Part shown: in pieces, positions 7,110 through 12,704 of the stretch
Position numbering within the stretch: position 1 is the stretch's first letter
Layout: each line of letters starts with the position of its first letter
Assembly (NCBI GenBank): GCA_003649695.1
Contig: QMSR01000009.1
Span: 1-15,865, forward strand
Source of the DNA: Thermoplasmata archaeon
GTDB lineage: Archaea > Thermoplasmatota > Thermoplasmata > Thermoplasmatales > B87-G9
Direction of reading: 5' to 3'
DNA: 15,865 bases
Notes under the pieces: generated by a model
What the model saw: the letters and a program-made list of their open reading frames with translations, nothing else
What the model was told of the DNA's origin: nothing
The model's database searches: none
Made by a program: the position numbers and the translations under genes

Positions 7110-7457
7110 CTACCACCCCCATGCCACCGCCAGGGCCACTATCAGCGCCAGGGCGGCCAGCATCCACGCGAACCAGTCGTTCAGGACCACCGTGCCGAAG
7201 GTGCGGAGGAACCCACCATGCCCCCTCGGGAAGGCCTTGGACATGATCATGGTGAAGACCCTCGCGGTCGGCGCCGTAAGCTCCCCCCTGTCATACTCCA
7301 TTCCGCACATCACCACTTCCTCCCTGGTTGCACCCCGGTTCCTCAGCGGCCTGCCGTAGATCTTTTGGAGCATCTCGTAGAGTATGGCATAGCCTATAGC
7401 CCCCAGGAAGAGGGTCAGACCGGTGGTGACCAGGACCAGCTCATAGACACCCAGCAT
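7110..7457 (-). CDS. MbhI-like small membrane subunit
   Basis: 115 residues from the ATG at 7457: one N-terminal helix (VLVTTGLTLFLGAIGYAIL), a cytosolic middle part with CGMEYDRGELTAPTARVFTM, and a C-terminal helix (DWFAWMLAALALIVALAVA). The middle segment recalls the conserved C-terminal CGY...Y/RM...F region of HycC/HyfB-type subunits, and the position and layout fit MbhI, the small subunit that bears the lateral-helix element in membrane-bound hydrogenase. A NuoA-like protein was considered, but it would have three helices. A GTG at 7466 also opens the frame; ATG 7457 is preferred because GAGGTGG ends six bases before it and would otherwise be part of the start. Lies between mrpE and the NuoH-like gene. 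Assignment is by context and weak motif similarity. Confidence 0.6.
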   Translation of the reverse strand: MLGVYELVLVTTGLTLFLGAIGYAILYEMLQKIYGRPLRNRGATREEVVMCGMEYDRGELTAPTARVFTMIMSKAFPRGHGGFLRTFGTVVLNDWFAWMLAALALIVALAVAWGW

Positions 7458-7467
7458 CACAACCACC

Positions 7468-7971
7468 TCACTCGAAGATCCTCCTGGCGTAGCGCTCGAA
7501 GAGTTCGGAAACCTCCCTCTTCGCCCCCTCTTCGGTCAGGTCCGTGGCCCTGATCCAGTGCACGTAGAAGTACTTCCTTTCCTCGTCCACGTCGACCACG
7601 ACCGTACCGGGCGTGTTCGTTATGGAGTTCGCGATCAGGGTTATGGCGTAGTCGCTTTCAACGGAGTAAGGAATCCTTACGATTGCAGGCCTCGCCCTGC
7701 TGGGCACGAAGATGAGCTTGAGGACGCTCAAATGCGCCTTCGCCTCTACGACAGTCAGGTACAGGATGGCGAAGATCAGGGCCCATGCCCAGCGTATGGG
7801 ATTGTATAGCCTGCCCGGCCTTGAGATGAGGGCCGAGGAGAAAAGGTAGGAGATCACGGTGGCGATGATGATTGCCAGGGCCAGCTCAAATAGGCTCAGG
7901 GAGCCTGTGTAGAGGAGGTAGAGGGCGACGAGTGGGGGGATGAGGGCCAGAAAGATGGCCAACTTCCTCAT
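7468..7971 (-). CDS. mrpE: MrpE/MnhE-like subunit (MbhA equivalent)
   Basis: Membrane subunit of the Mrp-type Na+/H+ antiporter module, as in MbhA of membrane-bound hydrogenase. 167 residues: two to three N-terminal helices (about 3-20, 30-50 and 62-80), then a soluble domain carrying the family signature SDYAITLIANSITNTPGTVV followed by VDVDEERKYFYVHWI. In known complexes this subunit packs at the periphery of the antiporter module. ATGA overlap with the mrpC stop and GGAGG upstream indicate coupled translation. Confidence 0.92.
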   Translation of the reverse strand: MRKLAIFLALIPPLVALYLLYTGSLSLFELALAIIIATVISYLFSSALISRPGRLYNPIRWAWALIFAILYLTVVEAKAHLSVLKLIFVPSRARPAIVRIPYSVESDYAITLIANSITNTPGTVVVDVDEERKYFYVHWIRATDLTEEGAKREVSELFERYARRIFE

Positions 7972-8375
7972 TCCGACCGCCTCCTCCCTATCTCCCTAAC
8001 GTCCAGCGTCCCATATTTCGCGTACAGAAGCATGGCCACGTAGCTCAGGAACACCAGGACTGCCAACCCAATGACGATGGCCGTTACGACCAAAACCTGG
8101 GGTATGGGGTCCACGGCCGTCCTGGCGAAGGACTCGAGATCCGCAACCCCGGGCAACGGGTGGTCAGTGAAGGAGATGCCGGGGAATACTGGCGGCTGAA
8201 TCAGGCCTGAGTGGACTCCAAGCATGACCGCCATGAGGTTGGCCGTGTCCCCCAGGATGCTGAACATTATCAGCTTCTTCAGCAGGTTTGGCCTGGCAGC
8301 CATGCCGTAGAGGGACATGACCACTATCGCCAGGGTGAGGGAGTATATGTACCACCATATCGCTGCCTCAATCAC
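7968..8375 (-). CDS. mrpC: MrpC/MnhC-like subunit (NuoK family; MbhG equivalent)
   Basis: Three-helix NuoK-like subunit of the Mrp module, 135 residues from the GTG at 8375. The core RPNLLKKLIMFSILGDTANL resembles MnhC/NuoK, where the first helix is followed by a conserved N/D-containing turn. A TTG at 8405 opens the same frame ten residues earlier, but the GTG at 8375 forms a GTGA overlap with the upstream stop and has GGGGGGTG about ten bases before it, so it is preferred and matches the spacing used throughout this operon. The loop between helices 2 and 3 is longer than in NuoK. Confidence 0.9.
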   Translation of the reverse strand: MIEAAIWWYIYSLTLAIVVMSLYGMAARPNLLKKLIMFSILGDTANLMAVMLGVHSGLIQPPVFPGISFTDHPLPGVADLESFARTAVDPIPQVLVVTAIVIGLAVLVFLSYVAMLLYAKYGTLDVREIGRRRSE

Positions 8376-9181
8376 TCCGACGCACCCCCCTTCAGGGACT
8401 CCCAAGGAAGACCCATGAGGATGAAGACCAAGGACAGGCCAGCGGATACGGCGAGGAACTCGGCCAGGTTGAGGAAGAAGAGGCTGCCACTGTACAGGAT
8501 GCCATTACCCCCGCCGAATAGGTATCCAAGGCCCACCCTGGCCCAGGGCTTCCACTGGTTCTGCATGATGTAGCCCATCTCCCCCTTCAGCAGCGCCAAG
8601 ATAAGCGCCGACACAGCGACCAACGCTATGAGCAACAGGCCGAGGGTCCTGAAGGCCAGGAGCCTGTCCTTGCTCCAGCCCCTCCCGGTCAGGAAGCCCG
8701 TGCCAAGGGCCACGATGGCCAGGAGGCTCGCGACGGCGAAGACGCTACCTCCCTGGAAGCCTCCTCCAGGGGTCAGGTGGCCGTGGAGCGCTATGGATGC
8801 CGCCACAACGGGAATCGCGACCAAGGTGATCTTGCTGACCGTCCTTGCCACGACACTCATCCCCCTCCACCTTAGGGACGGCGTCTTGATCCCTCGGACC
8901 AGCGCTATGGCCCCTATGATGGCCAGGAAGAAGACGCCCGTCTCGTAGACTGTGTCCAGACCGCGGTAGTCCCAGAGGATGCTCGTAACCACTTCGGGGC
9001 TTGCGCTCCATAGGTCGCTGGTCCAGTTGTAGGTGGTTTTCAGGAACTTGTCGGCCAGGGGCCTGTTGCCCTCCGGGGGAGGCACCGCCAGGGTACCCGT
9101 CCTGGCGAGGCCCACCAGCAGGCCGAGGATCACCACCAACGCCAGGACGGCCAGGGCCGCGTCCCTGGCTGCGCCCTTCAC
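8372..9181 (-). CDS. Fused MbhE-like / MrpB (MbhF)-like membrane subunit
   Basis: 269 residues combining two units that are separate genes in the Pyrococcus mbh operon. Residues 1 to about 100 match MbhE (the C-terminal MrpA element): one helix, then VVTSILWDYRGLDTVYET (64-81) and a second helix. Residues about 112-269 match MrpB/MbhF: SKITLVAIPVVAASIALHGH followed by LTPGGGFQGG (136-145), then two or three more helices. These subunits form the far end of the ion-translocating Mrp module. The extra loop at about 195-225 (MQNQWKPWARVGLGYLFGG) lies between the last helices. GTGA overlaps at both ends tie it to the MbhD-like and mrpC genes. There is no stop or frameshift at the junction, so the fusion looks genuine. 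Confidence 0.88.
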   Translation of the reverse strand: MKGAARDAALAVLALVVILGLLVGLARTGTLAVPPPEGNRPLADKFLKTTYNWTSDLWSASPEVVTSILWDYRGLDTVYETGVFFLAIIGAIALVRGIKTPSLRWRGMSVVARTVSKITLVAIPVVAASIALHGHLTPGGGFQGGSVFAVASLLAIVALGTGFLTGRGWSKDRLLAFRTLGLLLIALVAVSALILALLKGEMGYIMQNQWKPWARVGLGYLFGGGNGILYSGSLFFLNLAEFLAVSAGLSLVFILMGLPWESLKGGASE

Positions 9182-9459
9182 GTGGCCTCACCCCCTTGGA
9201 CTGCCTCGAACCTCTCCGTCCTGGAGAGCACGAAGAGGAACAGGGCCGTGTACATCCCGACCCCCACGGCGACGTAGGCCAGGACGAGGTCGGGCGCCGC
9301 CAGCAGGGTCAAGGCCAGAGTGTACGCCACCGCCTGACCGGCGCTGTAGATGATGGCCTTCAGCATGTCCCTCTCCACCAGGGTCTTGTAGGTGAGGATG
9401 AGGGCGTAGGTCATGAAGAGGGCTATCAGGACGTGGCAGAGGTAGACTTGCTCAGGCAC
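9178..9459 (-). CDS. mbhD: MbhD-like subunit (DUF4040 / MrpA C-terminal element)
   Basis: 93 residues with three hydrophobic helices and the signature DMLKAIIYSAGQAVAYTLAL followed by APDLVLAYVAVGVGMYTALF, as in MbhD and in the C-terminal part of MrpA. In membrane-bound hydrogenase MbhD pairs with MbhE to rebuild the MrpA tail next to the antiporter subunit. GTG start inside an 8-base overlap with mrpG, with GGGGGTGA upstream; its own stop overlaps the next gene by four bases. Confidence 0.9.
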   Translation of the reverse strand: MPEQVYLCHVLIALFMTYALILTYKTLVERDMLKAIIYSAGQAVAYTLALTLLAAPDLVLAYVAVGVGMYTALFLFVLSRTERFEAVQGGEAT

Positions 9460-9838
9460 CGCCGATCACCCCCTCATCCTCCGCGAGCCTGTCCACGACT
9501 ATCGGCTCGGGGACGGCCTCCCTGGAGCGGTGAGCACCCTGCGCTATGGCGTGACTCCCGACGGGTGCCGTGAGCAGCAGGAATATCGCGGTCGTGAAGG
9601 CTATTCCGGCGATGTAGAACCTAACACTCCCCAGGGCCGAGAGGCTCAGGGAGATCAGGCCTAGGCCGAAGAGCGGATAGACCGCCCCCCAGATCGCTCC
9701 CACGGTGGCCGCGTGGAGCCTCAGGTAGAAGTTCCGGAAGCGGTTCATTCCTATAGCCGCCAGAACGTCCACTATTCCGCCTCCGATCAGGAGGATCATG
9801 CCCAAATAGTACGCCAGCGCGCCCAACATATCAATCAC
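9452..9838 (-). CDS. mrpG: MrpG/MnhG-like subunit (MbhC equivalent)
   Basis: 128 residues, three helices. The family signature is clear: GMILLIGGGIVDVLAAIGMNR then FRNFYLRLHAATVGAIWG (compare GxxRFPDFYTRLHAAT in MnhG). Small membrane subunit of the Mrp module. The cytosolic tail after about residue 95 (HAIAQGAHRSREAVPEPIVV...) is hydrophilic. GTG start inside an 8-base overlap with mrpF. Confidence 0.92.
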   Translation of the reverse strand: MIDMLGALAYYLGMILLIGGGIVDVLAAIGMNRFRNFYLRLHAATVGAIWGAVYPLFGLGLISLSLSALGSVRFYIAGIAFTTAIFLLLTAPVGSHAIAQGAHRSREAVPEPIVVDRLAEDEGVIGGA

Positions 9839-10121
9839 CCAGCTCCCTCCTGCTCAGGTGCTTCGAGACGTACATGTCCATCAGGTAGGCCCAGAGAACC
9901 AGGGGCAGGGCACCTATGGAGAGGTAGGGGGACTTGCACATGATGCTGAACGCTATGATGAACACCGCTAGGTCGTAGGCCAGCACGTCCACTGCGAGGA
10001 CCAGATCGGGAACCGTCCTGCTCCTGACTACCCTTATGAAGTAAAAGACGGAAGCCAGGACGAAGAGCAAGGTTCCTGTCAGCAGCAGCTTGACGGTGAC
10101 GGCCTCACCGGGGATCCCCAT
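9831..10121 (-). CDS. mrpF: MrpF/MnhF-like subunit (MbhB equivalent)
   Basis: 96 residues, three helices at about 7-26, 37-58 and 64-84. The loop after helix 1, VRSRTVPDLVLAVDVLAYDL, matches the MnhF/MrpF signature (RGPTxxDRVxAxDxL). Small membrane subunit of the ion-translocating module. ATG overlaps the ferredoxin-subunit stop by one base (TGATG). Confidence 0.9.
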   Translation of the reverse strand: MGIPGEAVTVKLLLTGTLLFVLASVFYFIRVVRSRTVPDLVLAVDVLAYDLAVFIIAFSIMCKSPYLSIGALPLVLWAYLMDMYVSKHLSRRELGD

Positions 10122-10600
10122 CAGCCACCACCCCCCTTCTTAGGCGGGGGCTGCGGAGGGGGCTTCAGTAAGTCCTTGGTGAAGGTCACTCTGTGCTCTC
10201 CTTTTGGAGGCTCAGCCAGCATCTCCGGCGTGTACAGGGTCGTCGACTTGTCCTCTGTGATTAGGTGCTCCATCGTGTAGTCCGTCATCACCAATGCGGA
10301 CGTCGGGCACGCCTCCACGCAAAGGCCGCAGTAGGTGCACCTGCTGTAGTCGACCCCCGGGAAAATCTTGAGCCTGTTCTTGGGCCACTCCCCCTCTATC
10401 TTGTACATCTTGATCGCGTCGGCTGGGCAGGCCAGCTGGCAAGCCCTGCACCCAATGCACCTGTCCATGTACAGGAGATGCCTCGCCCTAGTCCTCTCGG
10501 TCGTGAAGGGGGGCTCCTTGTACGGGTAGAGGCGGGTGTACGGCCTCCTTAGGAGGTACCTAAAACCCAAACCCAACAGCTTCAGCACCATCTCCATCAC
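10121..10600 (-). CDS. mbxN: NuoI/MbhN-like 2x[4Fe-4S] ferredoxin-type subunit
   Basis: Peripheral iron-sulfur subunit that takes electrons from ferredoxin and passes them to the NuoB-like subunit. Two complete CxxCxxCxxxCP motifs are seen: C48, C51, C54, C58 and C88, C91, C94, C98. The N-terminal amphipathic stretch VLKLLGLGFRYLLRRPYTRLYP is typical of NuoI and lies against the membrane. The tail is odd: KPPPQPPPKKGGGG, a proline, lysine and glycine run at the extreme C-terminus. The frame opens at a GTG (10600) overlapping the large-subunit stop as GTGA; the ATG at 10591, five bases after AGGTGA, may be the true start. Confidence 0.95.
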   Translation of the reverse strand: MMEMVLKLLGLGFRYLLRRPYTRLYPYKEPPFTTERTRARHLLYMDRCIGCRACQLACPADAIKMYKIEGEWPKNRLKIFPGVDYSRCTYCGLCVEACPTSALVMTDYTMEHLITEDKSTTLYTPEMLAEPPKGEHRVTFTKDLLKPPPQPPPKKGGGG

Positions 10601-11709
10601 CTATCTATGTCGGGGGGGCAGGGGTCGAGGCTCCCCACGACCACGGGGAAGTCCGCAACCGTGATCTCCTCGTTGTGCACGATGTGCTTCAGGACCGTGG
10701 TGAGGTGCGCCATCGTCGGTCCCCTGAATTTGATGCGGTAGGGCTCCAGCGGCCTGCCCCCCGGCTTCTCCGTGGTGGACACGATGTGCGTCATGAACTC
10801 CCCCCTGGCGCTCTCCACCCTCCCCACGCCCTCGCCCGGGGGAAGGGCCATGGGGAGCCTCCACCTGTACGGGCCTTCCTCGGGAATCTGCTGCACAGCC
10901 TGCCTTATGATCCCAATGCTAACGTACATCTCCCTAAGGCGCACCATGGCCCTGTCGTAGGCGTCCCCGTACTCCCCCTTCGGGATCTCGAAGTCCACCA
11001 TCCCGTAGGCGTCGTATTTCAAAGCCTTCCTGATGTCGTGGGCGACCCCGGAGCCCCTTAGAACCGGTCCCGTGGCCCCGAGCCTCACCGCGTCGGAGGC
11101 CTTGAGCCTCCCGACGTCCCTGGCCCTCCTCTGAAAGACCGGGTGGAGGAAGAAGCCCCTCTCCATGTCCCTGACGAGCCCCTCAACCCTGTCCAGGACC
11201 TGGAGCGTCCTCTCCTTCAGGTCCTTCGGGAGGTTCCACCTAACCCCACCGGGATAGATGTAGTGGTGGTAGATCCTGTGCCCGGCAACATAGTCGAACC
11301 ACTTGAGAACCTCCTCTCGTGCTGCGATGGCCCAGGAGGTGGCGTACCTGGCAGCCACGGGACCCGCGAAGTGCATCATCCAGAGCAGGTGGCTCGCGAG
11401 CCTGGAGAACTCCGCCACGATCGTCCTGGCGTACTTGGCCCTCTCGGGTGGGTCAACGCCGAAGATCTGATCCATGGCGTGGGTGTAGGAGAGCTCGACG
11501 TGATCCGGGTCCTCGACGCAAATTCGGGCGCTCATGACCAAATCCATGTCCCACCTCCTGTACTCCATCATCTTCTCGAAGCCCCTGTGAAGGAAGCCTG
11601 GGATGAGGTCCACGTCGAGGATCCTCTCCCCGTCCAGGGTGAGGAGGAAGGCCACGTTCCCGGGGGCCCCCGGATGCTGGGGTCCCAGGAAGACCTGGAG
11701 CTTCCTCAC
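10597..11709 (-). CDS. mbxL: NuoD/MbhL-like large subunit with both NiFe CxxC motifs changed to CxxD
   Basis: 370-residue catalytic-arm subunit homologous to the large subunit of group 4 [NiFe] hydrogenases and NuoD of complex I. It starts LGPQHPGAPGN and has the expected conserved core (IPGFLHRGFEKMMEYRRW; FSRLASHLLWMMHFAGPVAA; IYPGGVRWNL; GATGPVLRGSGVAHDIRKAL). The two metal-site motifs are RICVED (C64, D67) and DPCPPD (C364, D367): in each pair the first Cys is kept and the second is Asp. A standard NiFe centre needs four cysteines, so a classical H2-evolving site is not expected. The protein ends six residues after C364, with no C-terminal extension for a maturation peptidase to remove. 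Partial Cys loss is, from memory, reported for MbxL/MbsL; verify by alignment. The substrate is therefore unknown; sulfane sulfur or polysulfide is one candidate. GTG start in a GTGA overlap, with GGAGGTGG upstream. Confidence 0.92.
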   Translation of the reverse strand: MRKLQVFLGPQHPGAPGNVAFLLTLDGERILDVDLIPGFLHRGFEKMMEYRRWDMDLVMSARICVEDPDHVELSYTHAMDQIFGVDPPERAKYARTIVAEFSRLASHLLWMMHFAGPVAARYATSWAIAAREEVLKWFDYVAGHRIYHHYIYPGGVRWNLPKDLKERTLQVLDRVEGLVRDMERGFFLHPVFQRRARDVGRLKASDAVRLGATGPVLRGSGVAHDIRKALKYDAYGMVDFEIPKGEYGDAYDRAMVRLREMYVSIGIIRQAVQQIPEEGPYRWRLPMALPPGEGVGRVESARGEFMTHIVSTTEKPGGRPLEPYRIKFRGPTMAHLTTVLKHIVHNEEITVADFPVVVGSLDPCPPDIDR

Positions 11710-12179
11710 TCAACCACCTCCTGGAGGCTCTTCTCCTGCTTGGGCCTCTCGTACCTCTGCCCGCCGTAGTAGGTTTCAAGGACAAACTTCCTCGTGTCCA
11801 CGTCCTTCCTGAGCGGCGGGGGCCCCTCCCAGTTCTCGTCCAGGATCCACTTCCTCAGGGATCCGTTACCCCTGAAGTCGAGGCCAAAGAACTCGTGGCC
11901 CTCTATTTCTTGGTACTCCGCCAAGGGATAAATATCCGAGACGCTGTCCAGAGCCGGATTCTCCCTGGGTACCCGGAGCTTCACCACGAGCAGCTCACCA
12001 CCCCTCTGGACGGACTCCACGAAGTAGTACACCTCCATGACGCCGGCCCTGGGGTAGTCCACGACGTTAATGCCGATGAAGTGGTCGTACCCCTCCTCAA
12101 GGGCCCTTCTGAGCCTTTCCCTCAGCTGGGAGGGCTCGACCTCAACCTCGATCCTCCTTCCTGTGTCGGCGCCCTTCAA
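11706..12179 (-). CDS. mbxK: NuoC/MbhK-like peripheral subunit
   Basis: 157-residue soluble subunit of the electron-transfer arm, homologous to the 30-kDa (NuoC) subunit. The family core is present: NPALDSVSDIYPLAEYQEIE then GHEFFGLDFRGN, corresponding to P..DS....P.A.w.ErE..D.fGi.F. It carries no metal ligands and helps hold the NuoD- and NuoB-like subunits together. TTG start forming a TTGA overlap with the NuoB-like gene, preceded by GGAGAGGGG. The C-terminal tail (RYERPKQEKSLQEVVE) is charged. Confidence 0.9.
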   Translation of the reverse strand: MKGADTGRRIEVEVEPSQLRERLRRALEEGYDHFIGINVVDYPRAGVMEVYYFVESVQRGGELLVVKLRVPRENPALDSVSDIYPLAEYQEIEGHEFFGLDFRGNGSLRKWILDENWEGPPPLRKDVDTRKFVLETYYGGQRYERPKQEKSLQEVVE

Positions 12180-12703
12180 CCCCTCTCCCTCCTCATCCTC
12201 TCCTCCCTTAGCTCTACCTCGCGGTAGATCATCCTCTCAAGCTCCTGCAGCTCCTCCACAGGCCTGGGGTTCCTGACCCTGCCCCCAAACACCTTCTTTC
12301 TGAGCTTCAGGAATCCGCTGAGCCAGTCTTCGGCCCTGGGCATGCACCCCGGAACCCAGATGTCCACCGGGAGGTACTCGTCTATGGCCTTGATGGTGGA
12401 GTAGCTGTCCCAGTATAGGCCGCCAGTCGCGGGACAGTTGCAGCCCACCATCACGTACCTGGGCTCCGGCATCTGGTGGTAGAGCCTGATGAGGACCTTC
12501 AGGGTCTTCTTGGTCACGTAGCCCATGATGACGAGCACGTCCGCCTGCCTCGGCGAGGGGGCGGGCATCACGCCCCAGCGCTCCGCGTCGAGGGGGGACA
12601 TTATGATGGGGGGAAACTCTATGGCCCCGCAGGCTGTGCAGTAGTGGATCATCCAGAGACTCCTGCTCCTCACCCATCTACCGAGCCTCTCCAAAACCCC
12701 CAT
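12176..12703 (-). CDS. mbxJ: NuoB/MbhJ-like small subunit with one [4Fe-4S] cluster
   Basis: 175 residues. It carries the cluster that passes electrons to the active site of the large subunit. Ligands are visible: C22 and C25 with E29 (CTACGAIE, the CxxCxxxE motif), C90 in GCNCPATGG, and C120 in GCMPRAED. This is the single proximal cluster typical of NuoB and of group 4 hydrogenase small subunits. The N-terminal MGVLERLGRWVRSRSLW is probably an amphipathic helix at the membrane. The tail is rich in Glu and Arg (LREERMRRERG). One base separates it from the stop of the MrpD-like gene. Confidence 0.95.
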   Translation of the reverse strand: MGVLERLGRWVRSRSLWMIHYCTACGAIEFPPIIMSPLDAERWGVMPAPSPRQADVLVIMGYVTKKTLKVLIRLYHQMPEPRYVMVGCNCPATGGLYWDSYSTIKAIDEYLPVDIWVPGCMPRAEDWLSGFLKLRKKVFGGRVRNPRPVEELQELERMIYREVELREERMRRERG

Positions 12704-12704
12704 T

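Noticed and set aside
7110..7466. NuoA-like subunit
   Set aside because: Only two helices and no clear NuoA signature between helices 1 and 2; the MbhI-like reading fits better.
8376..8405. Upstream TTG start of mrpC
   Set aside because: It adds a hydrophilic MGVPEGGCVG stretch not expected in this family and makes a 34-base overlap; the GTG at 8375 gives the same GTGA coupling as its neighbours.
10597..11709. Calling the complex an H2-evolving [NiFe] hydrogenase
   Set aside because: Only two of the four required cysteines remain (C64 and C364), so a standard NiFe site cannot be built, although the subunits are homologous.
11143..11769. 208-codon plus-strand frame opposite the large and NuoC-like subunits
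   Set aside because: It spans the junction of two conserved coupled genes and has no family features.
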